From positions 1 through 64,000 of the forward strand of contig NZ_VSRL01000010.1 in the NCBI RefSeq assembly GCF_012184385.1: a stretch of 64,000 nucleotides of DNA, read 5' to 3'. This document shows, piece by piece, positions 29,799-41,900 of this stretch. Source of the DNA: Lentzea indica. Its GTDB lineage: Bacteria > Actinomycetota > Actinomycetes > Mycobacteriales > Pseudonocardiaceae. A model generated the notes under the pieces. The model had not been told where the DNA came from. It saw only the letters and a list, made by a program, of their open reading frames with translations, and did not search any database. The position numbers were made by a program, and so were the translations under genes. How positions within the stretch are numbered: position 1 is the stretch's first letter; each line of letters begins with the position of its first letter.

Positions 29799-30821
29799 TC
29801 AGGCGACGATGCCCTCGATCTCCACGAGGAGATCGGCACGGCAGACGTCGACGTTCAGGTACTGGACTCGGGCGTTCGGGGAGAAACGCTCTTCGCACAT
29901 CTTCCGCACGGCCGGGATGTCGGAACGGTGACGGACGTAGACCTTGATGTTGTCGAGGTTCAGCAAGGAATTGCCCTGCGTGATCTCGTAGTCCGCCAGG
30001 TTCTCGTCGGAAATGAGGTGCTCGATGTTGTCCAGCGACAGCTCGACCTGCTTCACGATGTCGCCGTCGTGCAGCGTCTCGTGCCCGCGGATGCTGGCGG
30101 TGCCCGCCACGTAGAGCTGCCCTGACCTGCGGTCGGTGTGCGTGGCGGCGAGGTAGGTGGCCCGCGCGAACTTGGGCGGGCGCGGGCCGTACTGCCTCGG
30201 GTAGTGGTAGGCGGCCATCTGCTTGGAGTTCTCCACCGAGGTGAGCGCGGCGGAGCGGGAGGCGAGGAAGTAGAACGCGATCCCGCCGCCCTGCGAGCCG
30301 ATTCCGGTCGCGCTCGGCACCTCCTTGTCGCCGAAGTGGAAGAGCTCGAACGCCTCCGCGCGGCCCTTGCAGAAGTCCCGGTAGATCTCCAGGCCCTCGG
30401 TGTTGTCGGCGTTGATGTCGTTGATGAAGTTCCACATGCGGAAGCAGTTCTTGTAACCGAGCGTGTCCATCAGGTCCAGCGCGGCGACGTACGCGGCGCG
30501 GGTGTCCTCGGTGTAGCGGCCCGTCGGGGCGATCCGGCCGGCGACGAGCAGGTACTCCCCGTCGTGGGCGTAAACGGCACCGTGGTGCTCGCCCGTCTCG
30601 ACAGGGCGAGCGGTCGTCCACACCTCCGCGAATGCTTCGCTGTCGGTGGCTGCCATGTGCAGGTCGAGCCTCAGCTGGCCATTCTCGACGCGCGGGTCGG
30701 TGCACTCGGTGGTGTAGTTGATGACTCCGAGAACGTTTCCGGTCGCCGCGATCTCGCTGACTTCGGTCAGGCCGGTGAACACCGAGCTGGGAAGGTTCAC
30801 CGTCTGCTGCGCCTGAGTCAT
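29799..30821 (-). CDS. Chorismatase, Hyg5 type: 3-hydroxybenzoate synthase
   Basis: The 340-residue protein belongs to the FkbO/Hyg5 chorismatase family, which removes pyruvate from chorismate. Characteristic stretches are GSQGGGIAFYF (about 175-185), VENSKQMAAYHYPRQYGP (about 196-213), LYVAGTASIRGHETLH (about 236-251) and NVDVCRADLLVEIEG near the end. Counting from the ATG at 30,821, residue 240 is Gly and residue 327 is Cys. As I recall, Gly240 and Cys327 mark the Hyg5 branch (3-hydroxybenzoate), while FkbO-like enzymes, which give a dihydroxycyclohexadiene acid, have Ala at the first position. The start is preceded by GGAGGGG; a longer frame to 30,908 adds unlike residues. First gene of the starter operon, divergent from the loading PKS. 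It supplies the priming acid for the PKS at 31,089. Confidence 0.93.
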   Translation of the reverse strand: MTQAQQTVNLPSSVFTGLTEVSEIAATGNVLGVINYTTECTDPRVENGQLRLDLHMAATDSEAFAEVWTTARPVETGEHHGAVYAHDGEYLLVAGRIAPTGRYTEDTRAAYVAALDLMDTLGYKNCFRMWNFINDINADNTEGLEIYRDFCKGRAEAFELFHFGDKEVPSATGIGSQGGGIAFYFLASRSAALTSVENSKQMAAYHYPRQYGPRPPKFARATYLAATHTDRRSGQLYVAGTASIRGHETLHDGDIVKQVELSLDNIEHLISDENLADYEITQGNSLLNLDNIKVYVRHRSDIPAVRKMCEERFSPNARVQYLNVDVCRADLLVEIEGIVA

Positions 30822-31088
30822 TGGAATGCCCCTCCGAGGAGTAGGTAAAACATTTGGCGGAGTTGAACCGTGTATTTGTTCGAGCTTCTCTTCCGGGCCG
30901 GTGATCAAAGATTAGCACCGGGCGAGCTCCGCAAAACTCCTCCGCCAGGGGAAAGCACTTTCGGGCGGGATGATAGGGGGGTCCTAGGGGGGTGCTAGGG
31001 GATTTCCTACTTACTGGACCGATGAGGCCGAGGCTAGCATCGCTCGAGGTGCAAGCCACCCCGCCAGTAAATAGGGAGCGCCGTCGGG
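30822..31088. promoter_or_regulatory. Divergent promoter region of starter operon and loading PKS, with TAGGGG direct repeats
   Basis: This 267-bp gap must carry the promoters of both central operons and is AT-richer than its surroundings. Three direct repeats of TAGGGG begin at 30,974, 30,985 and 30,996, exactly 11 bases apart, so they face the same side of the helix. The last one continues as CTAGGGGATTTCCTAC, which partly resembles the CTVGGGAWWTCCCBAG site of the PAS-LuxR regulator PimM. They are good candidate operators for the LuxR protein at 22,739. This is inference from position and pattern. Confidence 0.55.
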
Positions 31089-34000
31089 ATGTTTCGAACC
31101 GAGCTGATCCGGCCGTTGTCCGAGCTGCTGCGATACCACGCCGCGAACGCGCCGGAGAAGGTCGCGTTCGCGGACTCACGCCGCGCGGTCACGTACGCGG
31201 AACTGGAGCGGCGGACCTGGCGGCTCGGCGGGCACCTCGCCGAACTGCGGCTGCAGCCGGGTGACCGGGCGCTGATCTTCCTCGGCAACGGCGTTGACAT
31301 CATCGAGAGCTACCTCGGTGTCACGCGCGCGAACGCGGTCGCGGTGCCGTTCAACCCGCACTCAGCCGACGCCGAGCTCGCTTATGTGCTGGACGACAGC
31401 GGCGCCCGCGTCGTGATCACCGACTTCGCGCACCTCGACCAGGTCCGCAAGCTGCTGCCGGGCCGTCCCTATCTCAAGGTGGTCGTCAGCGGCGACGAAC
31501 CGCTCCCGCGCGGCAACTCCGTTGTGTCGTACCAAGACCTGACGACGCGAGGCCCCGCGAACCCCGCGCGCGACGACCAGGGCTTGGACGACGTGGCGTT
31601 CATGCTCTACACCTCAGGCACCACCGGCAAACCGAAGGGCGTGCTGTCGACCCAGCGCAGCTGCCTGTGGTCGGTCGCCGCCTGCTACGCCCCGGTCATC
31701 GGCCTGCACCACGACGACAAGGTGTTGTGGCCCTTGCCGTTGCACCACTCCCTCGCGCACGTGCTGTGCGTCGTCGGGGTCACCGCGGTCGGCGCCAGTG
31801 CTCGCATCCTCGACGGGTTCGCGGCCGACGAAGTGCTGACCGCGCTGGAAGGTGACGACTACACGTTCATGTGCGGTGTTCCCGCCATGTACCACCATCT
31901 TCTCGAAGTCGCGCGCACGCGGGAGGTCTCGTCGAGCGCCCTGACCCGTTGTCTCACCGCGGGTTCCGCGTGCCCGCCTGCGTTGCGCGTCGAGTTCGAG
32001 GCCCTGTTCGGTGTCGCGCTGCTCGATGGCTACGGCAGCACCGAGACGTGCGGCCTGATCGCGGTGAACTGGGCGCACGGCACCAGGGTTCCGGGTTCGT
32101 GCGGTCTGCCGGTGCCTGGTCTCGCGGTGCGGCTGGTCGACCCGGACACCGGTGTCGACGTCGACGCGGAGGCCGAGGGTGAGGTGTGGGTGCGCGGCCC
32201 GAGCCTCATGGCGGGCTACCACAACCAGCCGGAGACCACGGCCCAGGCGATGCCGAACGGCTGGTACCGCACCGGTGACCTGGCCAAGCGCGACCGCTAC
32301 GGCTACGTCACGATCACCGGCCGCGTCAAGGAGCTCATCATCCGCGGCGGCGAGAACATCCACCCCGGCGAGGTGGAGGAGGTGCTGCTCAAGGTGCCCG
32401 GCGTCGCCGACGCCGCGGTCGTCGGCAAGCCGCACGACATCCTCGGCGAGGTGCCGATCGCGTTCGTCGTGCCCGGCAAGCAGGGTCTCGATCCCGTGCG
32501 TCTGTACGACGCTTGCCGCGAGCAGCTCTCGAACTTCAAGGTCCCGGAAGAGCTGTACGAGATCGACCACATCCCGCGCACGACCTCGGGCAAGATCACG
32601 CGGCACGTGCTGCTCGACCGCCCCGCCCGGCTGCGCGCGGCGAGCGGCGGGCAGCACGAGTCGTTGCTGCGCATGGACTGGGCCCCGATGCCGTCGGTCC
32701 GCACCACCAGCCTGGAGCTGGCGAAGCGCTGGGCGGTCGTGGGCCCGGACATGTTCGGCCTCACCGCTTCTCTTGTGTCGGCAGGCGTTCACGTCGCCAC
32801 CTACCCCGACGCGGCCGCGCTGCACGTGTCCGTTGTGGACGGAGAGCCCGCGCCGGACGTGGCGGTGCTGTGCTGCCCCGACGACATGGACACCGGCGGC
32901 AAGCTCACGACGGCCGCGCAGGAGGCGTTGCGCAAGGTCGGCGGTGTGCTGCGGACGTGGGTGAACGACGACTGGCTGGCGCAGTCCCGGCTCGTTGTGC
33001 TGACGCGTGGCGCTGTCGCGGCCGGTGTCGAGGACGTGCGCGACCTCGTGCACGCGCCGGTGTGGGGCTTGCTGCGGTCGCTGCAGGTGGAGTCCCCCGG
33101 CCGTTTCACACTGATCGACATCGACGACCTCGCGCCGTCCGCGGGTGTGCTGCCGCTCGCGGTCGCCGCCGGCGAACCACAGCTCGCGATCCGATCCGGC
33201 ATCGCGCTGATGCCCCGGCTCAAACGCGTGTCGGCGTCGGTCGACAGCGACGAGGTGCTGCGCATCGACCCCAAGCGCACGGTCGTCGTGACCGGCGCGG
33301 ACGGCACCATGGGCGCGGCGCTGACCAGGCATCTCGTCGCCGCGTACGGGGCACGGCACCTGCTGCTGATCAGCCCGCGCGGCCGCACCGACGAGGCGAC
33401 GGCGCAACTCGAGTCGGAGCTGTCGGAGCTGGGCGCGCGGGTTGCGGTCGCCGCTTGCGACGTGGCGGACCGCGCCGCACTGGCTGAGGTGCTGGGCAAG
33501 CTGAAGAGGCCGATCACCGCGGTCATCCACGGCGAGGGTGAGCACCCGGCGAAACCGTCGTCGAACCTGCCCCGCTCCGACGTGTTCCGGTCTGTTGTGG
33601 ACGGTGCGGTGAACCTGCACCAGCTCACCAAGAACGGCGACGTCACCGCGTTCGTCATGCTCTGCACGGTCGCCGGTGCCCTCGGACTGGTCGGCTCCGG
33701 TGAGCAGGCCGCGGCCAACTCGTTCCTGGACGCGCTGGCCCGCTACCGTCGCAGGCGCGAGCTGGCCGCGACGTTCCTCGCGGTCGGGTCGACGGACGCG
33801 CCGACGACGGCGTCGCGGGTGGGTGAGCTGTCGACCCACGAGTTCACCGCGATGTTCGACGTCGCGAGCTCCGCCGGCCTGGCGCAGGCCGTGATCATGC
33901 GGATCAACAGTGCTGCCTTGAGAGAACAGACGTCGTCGACCGAGGTGCCGGCGTTGCTGCGCGGCCTGATCGACGTGTCCGCGCGACTGGCGTCCCCCGA

Positions 34001-37000
34001 CGAGCGCGACCTGGCGGCGTTGCGGCAGAGGCTGGTCGCGATGTCGACGGAGGAGCAGGACATCTTCCTGCTCAACCTCGTGCGCACCGAGGTCGCGGGC
34101 GTGCTCGGGCTGACCGGCGCGGAACGGGCGGAGTCGAAGAAGACGTTCCGCGAGCTCGGTCTGACCTCGGTGACAGCGGTCGACCTGCGCAACAGGCTGA
34201 CCGCGGCGACGGGCCTGCACCTGTCCGCGCCGGTCGCGTTCGACTACCCGACTCCGGTGGTTCTGGCACGGCATCTGCGGGCCGAGTTGCTGGGTGAGCG
34301 CGCTGCCCTTGTGCCGTTGGAAGCCGTGCGGGCGGTACCGGACGAGCCGATCGCGATCGTCGGCATGGCCTGCCGCTATCCCGGCGGTGTGTCGTCGCCG
34401 GAGGACCTGTGGCGGCTGGTGACGTCGGGTGCCGACGTGGTGTCGCCGTTCCCGGCGGACCGCAACTGGGACCTGGAGAAGCTGTTCGACGGCGCCTCGC
34501 ACACGCGCTCGGGTGGTTTCCTGTACGACGCCGCGGAGTTCGACGCCGAGTTCTTCGGGATCTCGCCGCGCGAGGCGCTGGCGATGGACCCGCAGCAGCG
34601 GTTGCTGCTGGAGGTGTCGTGGGAGGCGCTCGAACGGGCGGGCATCGACCCGGTGTCGTTGCGCGGCACGAACGGCGGTGTGTTCGCCGGCGTGATGTAC
34701 CACGACTACGGCGCAGGGCTGCTGGACGCGCCCGCCGGCACCGAGGGCTACTGGACCACCGGCACGGCGGGCAGTGTCGTTTCCGGCCGCGTCGCCTACA
34801 CCCTGGGTCTGCAGGGCCCGGCGGTCACCGTCGACACGGCCTGCTCGTCGTCGCTGGTGGCGCTGCACTGGGCGGCGCAGTCGCTGAGGTCGGGGGAGTC
34901 GTCGATCGCGCTGGCGGGCGGCGTGACGATCATGTCGACGCCGCAGACGTTCGTGGAGTTCTCCCGGCAGGGCGGACTGGCCGCGGACGGCCGCTGCAAG
35001 GCGTTCTCGGATTCCGCTGACGGCACTGGGTGGTCAGAAGGTGCCGGTCTCGTGGTCCTGGAACGGCTGTCGGACGCGCGGCGGAACGGGCACACCGTTC
35101 TGGCTGTCCTGCGCGGCTCGGCGATCAACCAGGACGGTGCGTCGAACGGATTGACCGCGCCGAACGGCCCGTCGCAGCAGCGAGTCATCCGGCAAGCGCT
35201 TGCGTCCGCCGGTCTGTCCACTTCGGACGTCGACGCGGTCGAGGCGCACGGCACGGGTACGACGCTGGGCGACCCGATCGAGGCGCAGGCGTTGCTCGCG
35301 ACCTACGGGCAGGACCGCTCGGTTCCGCTGTGGCTGGGGTCGGTGAAGTCGAACCTCGGCCACACGCAGGCCGCCGCGGGTGTCGCGGGCGTGATCAAGA
35401 TGGTGATGGCGTTGCGGCACGGCGTTCTGCCGCGCACGTTGCACGTGACTGAGCCTTCGAGGCACGTGGAGTGGGGGACTGGTCGTGTCGAGCTGCTGAC
35501 GTCCGACCAGCCGTGGCCTTCGGTTTCGCGTGAACGACGTGCTGCCGTGTCGGGGTTCGGTGTGTCCGGCACGAACGCACACGTGATCTTGGAGGAGGCG
35601 CCTGAGGTCGAGGTGAAGCCGGAGGAGCCGTCCACGGTGCTCTCGGTCGTGCCATGGGTGGTTTCCGCGAAGACGTCCGCTGCTCTGGACGCGCAGCTGG
35701 AGCGGTTGCGCTCGGTGAACGCCCCCGCTCTGGACGTGGCGGCATCACTGGTGTCGGCACGGGCGCAGCTGGAGAACCGCGCCGTCGTCGTGGACGGCAC
35801 GGAGATCACGCGCGGTGTCGCCTCCGAGCGGCCGCTGGCCGTGCTGTTCTCCGGGCAGGGCTCGCAGCGGCTCGGCATGGGACGTGAGCTGTACGAGCGG
35901 TTCCCCGTGTTCGCCTCGGCGTTCGACGCGGTGCTGGAGCACCTGGACGTCTCGCTGCGGGAGGTGATGTGGGGCCACGACGTCGACGCGCTGAACGCGA
36001 CCCGGTACACGCAGCCGGCGTTGTTCGCCATCGAGGTGGCGCTGTTCCGGCTGGCCGCGTCCTTCGGTGTGCGGCCGGACTTCGTGGGCGGCCACTCGAT
36101 CGGTGAGATCGTCGCCGCCCACGTGGCCGGGGTGTTCTCGCTGGAGGACGCCTGCCGGTTGATGGACGCGCGGTCGCGGCTGATGCAGGCACTGCCTTCA
36201 GGCGGGGCGATGGTCGCGCTGCAGGCGACCGAGGAGGAAGTGCTGCCGCTGCTCGGTCCGGACGTCTCAGTGGCCGCGGTGAACGGGCCCCGTTCGGTCG
36301 TCGTCGCGGGCACCGAGGATGCCGTGGCGGCGGTCGTGGACCGGTTCGCGGACCGCAAGACTAAGCGTCTCACGGTCAGCCATGCGTTTCACTCGCCCTT
36401 GATGAACCCGATGCTGGACGACTTCCGCGCGGTCGTCGAGGGACTGTCGTTCTCCGAGCCGCAGATCCCGGTCGTGTCGAACGTGACCGGGCAGCTGGCC
36501 GTGCGCGACCAGCTGACGTCGCCGGAGTACTGGGTGCGGCACGTGTGTGAGGCAGTGCGGTTCTCCGACGGCGTGCGGGCGTTGGGGCGTCAGGGTGTGT
36601 CGGCGTTCCTGGAGCTCGGTCCCGATGGCGTGCTGTCGGCGCTGGTGGCGGAGATGACCGAGACCGGTGCGGTGCCGCTGGACACCGCTGTCGTGGCGAT
36701 GCTGCGCCGTGAACGGCCAGAGGAGGCTTCCGCGGTGTCGGCGTTGGCGCGCCTGCACGTCGCGGGCGTCCCGGTCGACTGGACCGTGCTGTTCGAGGGC
36801 GCCGGAGCGGTGCGCGTCGACCTGCCGACCTATGCGTTCCAGCGTTCCCGGTTCTGGCCGGAGCCCGAGGTCGCGGCAGGCAAGGCCGATCCGCTGGACG
36901 CGGCGTTCTGGCAGCTGGTGGAGAACGACGAGCTGGCCTCCGTGCTGGATCTCGATCCCGAGGTGGCGGCAGCCGTTGTCCCCGCTTTGTCCTCGTGGCG

Positions 37001-38882
37001 AACACGGCAGCGTTCGCAGTCCGTTGTGGACTCTTGGCGGTTCAGGGAGTCGTGGCACCGGCTGTCGATGTCCGGTGCGTTCACCGGGTCCTGGCTGGTC
37101 GTCGTACCGCCGGGGAAGTGGGACACGTGGACACGGGACGTCGTGGAGATCCTCGGCGGGGTCGCGGTGTCCCCGGACGAGATCGCTTCGCTGGCCGGTC
37201 GAGAGTTCACGGGCGTCGCGTCGCTGCTCGGTGTCGCGGACGACTCGGGCGACGTGCCCTACCCGTTGGCCGGGACCCTGGAGCTGCTGCGGGCACTGGA
37301 GGGAGTCGAGGCTCCGTTGTGGACGGTGACGCGCGGCGCCGTGTCGACCGGGCACGGCGACATCGTGACGTCGCCGGTGCAGGCCGCGTTGTGGGGCATG
37401 GGCCGGGTCGCCGCGCTCGAGATGCCGCGCCGGTGGGGTGGACTGATCGACCTGCCTGGCGGCGTGGACAACCAGATCGCGCAGGGTCTGCAGGCCGCGT
37501 TGACGAACTCCCTGGGAGAGGACCAGATCGCGGTGCGCGGCAACGGTGTGTTCGCCCGTCGCCTCGTGCCGGCGCCGCGTGGTGAGCACGGCGAGGACTG
37601 GACGCCGTCCGGCACAGTCTTGATCACCGGCGGCACCGGTGCGCTGGGCGGGTTCGTGGCTCGTTCCGTTGCCGCGCGTGGTGCCTCGCACATCGTGCTG
37701 ACCTCGCGCCGTGGCCCGATGACACCGGGGATCGAGCACCTGGTCGCCCAGCTCGAAGGGTTCGGCGCCGAGGTCTCGGTCGAGGCCTGCGACGTCGCCG
37801 ACCGCGCTGCTTTGGAAGAGCTGCTGGAACGTTTCCCGGATCTGACCGCCGTGGTCCACTGCGCCGGTGTTGACAGCGGCGACGCTCCGTTGGCCGAGTT
37901 GTCCGCTGATCAGCTGGGGGAGTTGTTGCGCGCCAAGATGGTGTCGGCGCGGAACCTGCACGAGCTGACCGGGAATCTCGACGCGTTCGTGCTGTTCTCG
38001 TCGGGCGCGGCGGCGTGGGGCAGTGGAGGCCAGCCCGCGTACTCGACCGCGAACGCGTATCTGGACGGCCTGGCGCAGTTCCGCCGCGGTCAGGGTCTGG
38101 TGGCGACGTCCGTGCAGTGGGGCGCGTGGGCGGAGGCCGGCATGGCGGCCGATCCGGAGGCCTACGACCAGCTGCGCCGCCACGGCGTGCTGCCGATGGA
38201 CCCTGAGCTGGCGCTGACGGCATTGGTGCAGGCGGTGTCGGACGGCGAAACGGTTCTGACCGTCACGAACACCGACTGGGCTCGATTCGCGCCGGGCTTC
38301 ACCGCGTCACGTCCGTCGCCGTTGTTCTCCGCGATTCCCGAGGTCGCCGCGGCCTTGTCCTCGGAGGCTGACGCTTCCGGCGCCGAGATCGCGTTGCAGG
38401 AGAAGCTCGCCGGCCTCTCCGAGGCCGACCGGTCGCGTGTGCTGCTGGACCTGGTGCGTTTTGAGGCTGCCGCTGTGCTCGGCTATTCCGGCGTCGAGTC
38501 GATCCACGCGGAGAAGGCGTTCCGCGACCAGGGTTTCGACTCGCTGACCGCCGTGGAGATGCGCGACCGCTTGAAGGCCGCGACCGGCCTGCCCGTGCCG
38601 TCCGCGCTGGTCTTCGACCACCCGACGCCGCGCCTGGTCGCCGAGCACCTGCTCGCCGGCCTGTCCTCGTCGGCCGACGGTTCCGTTCTGGCCGAGCTGG
38701 CCCGCTTCGAGACCGCGCTGGTTTCCTCCTCGGCCGACGATCACGACGCCATCCGCGATCGCCTGGAGAAGCTGCTCGGGCGCCTGAAGAAGCCTGTGTC
38801 CACTTCGGACGAAGACATCCGCAACGTCTCCGTCGAGGACCTCCTGAACATCATCGACGACGAGTTGCTCGACCTCTCGTAG
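31089..38882 (+). CDS. Type I PKS: loading module (AMP-ligase, inactive KR, ACP) and module 1 (KS-AT-KR-ACP)
   Basis: This 2597-residue protein primes the chain. Residues 1-520 are an acyl-AMP ligase: [11 protein letters not shown] (about 175), [21 protein letters not shown] (about 394) and TTSGKITR with the catalytic Lys (about 502). Next comes a KR remnant in which the NADPH motif is TGADGTMG (about 733), the catalytic Ser is replaced (LCTVAG) and the Tyr is Gln (GSGEQAAAN, about 868), so it is inactive. The loading ACP has Ser1027 in an unusual LGLTSV context. Module 1 has KS (Cys1252), AT with GHSIGE (Ser1670) and HAFH (about 1765), hence malonyl-CoA, a dimerisation element (DPLDAAFW), an A-type KR without LDD but with the W of AAWGSGG (about 2308) and Tyr about 2318, ACP (Ser2485) and a C-terminal docking domain. 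With 3-hydroxybenzoate this gives a 3-hydroxyphenyl-3-hydroxypropionyl thioester. Confidence 0.95.
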   Translation: MFRTELIRPLSELLRYHAANAPEKVAFADSRRAVTYAELERRTWRLGGHLAELRLQPGDRALIFLGNGVDIIESYLGVTRANAVAVPFNPHSADAELAYVLDDSGARVVITDFAHLDQVRKLLPGRPYLKVVVSGDEPLPRGNSVVSYQDLTTRGPANPARDDQGLDDVAFMLYTSGTTGKPKGVLSTQRSCLWSVAACYAPVIGLHHDDKVLWPLPLHHSLAHVLCVVGVTAVGASARILDGFAADEVLTALEGDDYTFMCGVPAMYHHLLEVARTREVSSSALTRCLTAGSACPPALRVEFEALFGVALLDGYGSTETCGLIAVNWAHGTRVPGSCGLPVPGLAVRLVDPDTGVDVDAEAEGEVWVRGPSLMAGYHNQPETTAQAMPNGWYRTGDLAKRDRYGYVTITGRVKELIIRGGENIHPGEVEEVLLKVPGVADAAVVGKPHDILGEVPIAFVVPGKQGLDPVRLYDACREQLSNFKVPEELYEIDHIPRTTSGKITRHVLLDRPARLRAASGGQHESLLRMDWAPMPSVRTTSLELAKRWAVVGPDMFGLTASLVSAGVHVATYPDAAALHVSVVDGEPAPDVAVLCCPDDMDTGGKLTTAAQEALRKVGGVLRTWVNDDWLAQSRLVVLTRGAVAAGVEDVRDLVHAPVWGLLRSLQVESPGRFTLIDIDDLAPSAGVLPLAVAAGEPQLAIRSGIALMPRLKRVSASVDSDEVLRIDPKRTVVVTGADGTMGAALTRHLVAAYGARHLLLISPRGRTDEATAQLESELSELGARVAVAACDVADRAALAEVLGKLKRPITAVIHGEGEHPAKPSSNLPRSDVFRSVVDGAVNLHQLTKNGDVTAFVMLCTVAGALGLVGSGEQAAANSFLDALARYRRRRELAATFLAVGSTDAPTTASRVGELSTHEFTAMFDVASSAGLAQAVIMRINSAALREQTSSTEVPALLRGLIDVSARLASPDERDLAALRQRLVAMSTEEQDIFLLNLVRTEVAGVLGLTGAERAESKKTFRELGLTSVTAVDLRNRLTAATGLHLSAPVAFDYPTPVVLARHLRAELLGERAALVPLEAVRAVPDEPIAIVGMACRYPGGVSSPEDLWRLVTSGADVVSPFPADRNWDLEKLFDGASHTRSGGFLYDAAEFDAEFFGISPREALAMDPQQRLLLEVSWEALERAGIDPVSLRGTNGGVFAGVMYHDYGAGLLDAPAGTEGYWTTGTAGSVVSGRVAYTLGLQGPAVTVDTACSSSLVALHWAAQSLRSGESSIALAGGVTIMSTPQTFVEFSRQGGLAADGRCKAFSDSADGTGWSEGAGLVVLERLSDARRNGHTVLAVLRGSAINQDGASNGLTAPNGPSQQRVIRQALASAGLSTSDVDAVEAHGTGTTLGDPIEAQALLATYGQDRSVPLWLGSVKSNLGHTQAAAGVAGVIKMVMALRHGVLPRTLHVTEPSRHVEWGTGRVELLTSDQPWPSVSRERRAAVSGFGVSGTNAHVILEEAPEVEVKPEEPSTVLSVVPWVVSAKTSAALDAQLERLRSVNAPALDVAASLVSARAQLENRAVVVDGTEITRGVASERPLAVLFSGQGSQRLGMGRELYERFPVFASAFDAVLEHLDVSLREVMWGHDVDALNATRYTQPALFAIEVALFRLAASFGVRPDFVGGHSIGEIVAAHVAGVFSLEDACRLMDARSRLMQALPSGGAMVALQATEEEVLPLLGPDVSVAAVNGPRSVVVAGTEDAVAAVVDRFADRKTKRLTVSHAFHSPLMNPMLDDFRAVVEGLSFSEPQIPVVSNVTGQLAVRDQLTSPEYWVRHVCEAVRFSDGVRALGRQGVSAFLELGPDGVLSALVAEMTETGAVPLDTAVVAMLRRERPEEASAVSALARLHVAGVPVDWTVLFEGAGAVRVDLPTYAFQRSRFWPEPEVAAGKADPLDAAFWQLVENDELASVLDLDPEVAAAVVPALSSWRTRQRSQSVVDSWRFRESWHRLSMSGAFTGSWLVVVPPGKWDTWTRDVVEILGGVAVSPDEIASLAGREFTGVASLLGVADDSGDVPYPLAGTLELLRALEGVEAPLWTVTRGAVSTGHGDIVTSPVQAALWGMGRVAALEMPRRWGGLIDLPGGVDNQIAQGLQAALTNSLGEDQIAVRGNGVFARRLVPAPRGEHGEDWTPSGTVLITGGTGALGGFVARSVAARGASHIVLTSRRGPMTPGIEHLVAQLEGFGAEVSVEACDVADRAALEELLERFPDLTAVVHCAGVDSGDAPLAELSADQLGELLRAKMVSARNLHELTGNLDAFVLFSSGAAAWGSGGQPAYSTANAYLDGLAQFRRGQGLVATSVQWGAWAEAGMAADPEAYDQLRRHGVLPMDPELALTALVQAVSDGETVLTVTNTDWARFAPGFTASRPSPLFSAIPEVAAALSSEADASGAEIALQEKLAGLSEADRSRVLLDLVRFEAAAVLGYSGVESIHAEKAFRDQGFDSLTAVEMRDRLKAATGLPVPSALVFDHPTPRLVAEHLLAGLSSSADGSVLAELARFETALVSSSADDHDAIRDRLEKLLGRLKKPVSTSDEDIRNVSVEDLLNIIDDELLDLS

Positions 38883-38917
38883 TAGCAGTGTTGCCCGCAC
38901 GAAATGAGGACGGACCA

Positions 38918-41900
38918 GTGCAGGAAGAGCAGCAGGACAAGGTTGCCGACTACCTGAGGCGAGTCACGGTCGAGTTGCGCCGGGCTCGTGAACGCGTCCT
39001 CGAACTGGAGCAGAAGCACAGCGAGCCCATCGCGATCGTGGGCATGTCGTGCCGCTTCCCCGGCGGGGTGGTCACTCCCGAGCAGCTGTGGGACGTCGTG
39101 TCGTCGGAACGGGACGTGGTCTCCTCGTTTCCGACGGACCGCGGCTGGGACCTGTCGTCGTTGCGCGCCGGTGCCTCCTTGGCTCAGGAGGGCGGGTTCC
39201 TGTCGGACCTGGCTGGTTTCGACGCCGACTTCTTCGGCATCTCGCCGCGCGAGGCGCTCGGCATGGACCCGCAGCAGCGCATGATGCTGGAGCTCACGTG
39301 GGAGGCGCTGGAGCGCGCAGGCTTCGATCCCACGGCGTTGCGGGGTTCGCAGACCGGCGTTTTCGTGGGCACGAACGGCCAGGACTATGCGGATCTGGTG
39401 TCGGTGGACGGCGACGGGCACGCCTCCACCGGCCTCATCGCGTCCGTGCTTTCTGGCCGCCTCTCCTACACGTTCGGCTTCGAGGGTCCCGCGGTCTCCG
39501 TCGACACGGCCTGCTCCTCGTCGTCCGTCGCCATGCACCTGGCCATGCAGGCTCTGCGCTCCGGTGAATGCTCGCTGGCGCTGACGGGTGGCGTGACGAT
39601 CATGGCGACGCCGCACGCTTTCGTCGAGTTCACCCTGCAGCGCGGTCTCGCGTCCGACGGACGCTGCAAGGCGTTCTCGGACTCCGCCGACGGTGTCGGG
39701 TGGTCTGAGGGTGCGGGCATGCTGGTCCTGGAGCGGCTTTCCGACGCTGTCGCTCACGGCCACCAGGTTCTGGGCCTGCTGCGGGGTTCCGCTGTCAACC
39801 AGGACGGCGCCTCGAACGGCCTCACCGCACCGAACGGCCCTTCGCAGCAACGGGTGATCCGTGCTGCCCTCGCCTCCGCCGGCCTGACGCCCTCGGACGT
39901 CGACGCCGTGGAGGCCCACGGCACCGGCACGACCCTGGGCGACCCCATCGAGGCCGCCGCTCTGATCGCGACCTACGGCCAGGACCGCGCTGTTCCGCTC
40001 TACATCGGCTCCATCAAGTCCAACATCGGTCACACGCAGGCGGCGGCGGGCGTGGCCTCGGTGATCAAAGTCGTGCAGGCGATGCGGCACGGCGTCCTGC
40101 CGCGCACCCTGCACGTCACCGAGCCCTCCTCTCACGTCGACTGGACCGCGGGCTCGGTCTCCCTGCTCACGTCCGCCACCCCGTGGCCCTCTGTCGACCG
40201 CCCTCGCCGGATCGGCATCTCGTCGTTCGGCGTCTCCGGCACCAACTCCCACCTCATCCTCGAAGCCGCAACCCCCACCCCGGTTTCTGTGGACAACTCG
40301 ACGCCTGTGGACAACTCGGGCGTTGTCGATCTTTCCCGCGCGGAATCGTCGGTGCCCGGTGAGACGATTGGAAAGGGGACCTCGGTCTCCCCCTGGGGGG
40401 TCCAGTCGGAATCGATTCCGTGGCTCGTGTCGGCGAAGTCCGAGGCGGCACTGGATGGACAGCTCGCGCAGCTGGCCGAGGTGAGCGCGGACCCGAGGGA
40501 CGTCGGGTACTCGCTGTCGTTGCGCACGCTGTTCGACCACCGCGCGGTGGTGCTCGACGGTGCCGAGATCGCGCGCGGAACCGCCACCGGGAAGCCGCTC
40601 GCGATGCTGTTCACCGGCCAGGGTTCGCAGCGCCTGGGCATGGGCCGCGAGCTGTACGAGGCGTTCCCCGTGTTCCGCGCGGCGTTCGACGAGGTCGCCC
40701 AGCACCTCGACATCCGAAGCGTCATGTGGGGCGACGACAGCGAAGCCCTGAACCAGACCGGCAACGCGCAGCCCGCGATCTTCGCGCTGCAGGTGGCCCT
40801 CTACCGCCTGGTCGAGTCGTTCGGCGTCAAGGCCGACCACGTCGCCGGCCATTCGATCGGCGAGATCGCCGCCGCGCACATCGCGGGCGTGTTCAGTCTC
40901 GAAGACGCTTGCACGCTGATCTCCGCGCGCGCCGCGCTGATGCAGGCGCTGCCGACCGGCGGCGTGATGATGGCCTTGCAGGCCACCGAAACAGAGGTAG
41001 CGCCGCACCTCACCCCCGGCGTGTCCATCGCCGCGATCAACGGCCCGGAATCCCTCGTCATCGCGGGCGTGGAAGAGGAAGCCCGCGCCGTCGTCGCGAA
41101 GTTCGAGGGCCGCAAGACCAAGCAGCTGTCCGTCAGTCACGCGTTCCACTCGCCGCTGATGGACCCGATGCTCGACGACTTCCGCGACGCCATCAAGGAC
41201 CTGACCTTCAGCGCCCCGGCCATCCCCGGCCTGGGCGACGTCGCGAACGCCGAACGCTGGGTCCGCCACGTCCGCGACACGGTCCGCTTCCACGACGCCG
41301 TGACCGGACTGGGGGACAAGAGGTTCCTGGAGATCGGTCCGGACGGCGTCCTGTCGGCACTCGTCGACGGCGGCATTCCCGCGCTGCGCAAGGACCGGCC
41401 AGAAGCACCCGCCCTGATCACCGCGCTCGCCCGCCTCCATGTGGCAGGCACGGACGTCGACTGGAAGCCGTTCTTCGACGGCGCCACCAGGATCGAGCTG
41501 CCGACGTATGCGTTCCAGCGGCAGCGTTTCTGGCCGTCGACCGTGAAGAACGTCGACGCGTCCGGTCTCGGCCTCACCGCGGTCGGTCACCCGTTGCTCG
41601 GCGCGGCGGTGGAGCTGGCAGACGGTCAGGGAGTGCTGTTCACCAGCAGGCTGTCCACCGCGACCCAGCCCTGGCTCGCTGACCACGTCGTCGGTGGCCG
41701 CGTTCTGTTCCCCGGCACCGCATTCGTCGAGCTGGCGTTGCGCGCGGGCGACGAACTGGGCCTCGACCGTCTCGACGAGCTGACGCTGTCGGCGCCGCTC
41801 GTGCTCAACGACCCGGTGCAGCTCCAGGTCGCCGTGGGCGCGCCGGACGGCACTGGACGGCGCTCCATCTCGATGTACTCGCGGCTCGACCCGGACACGC

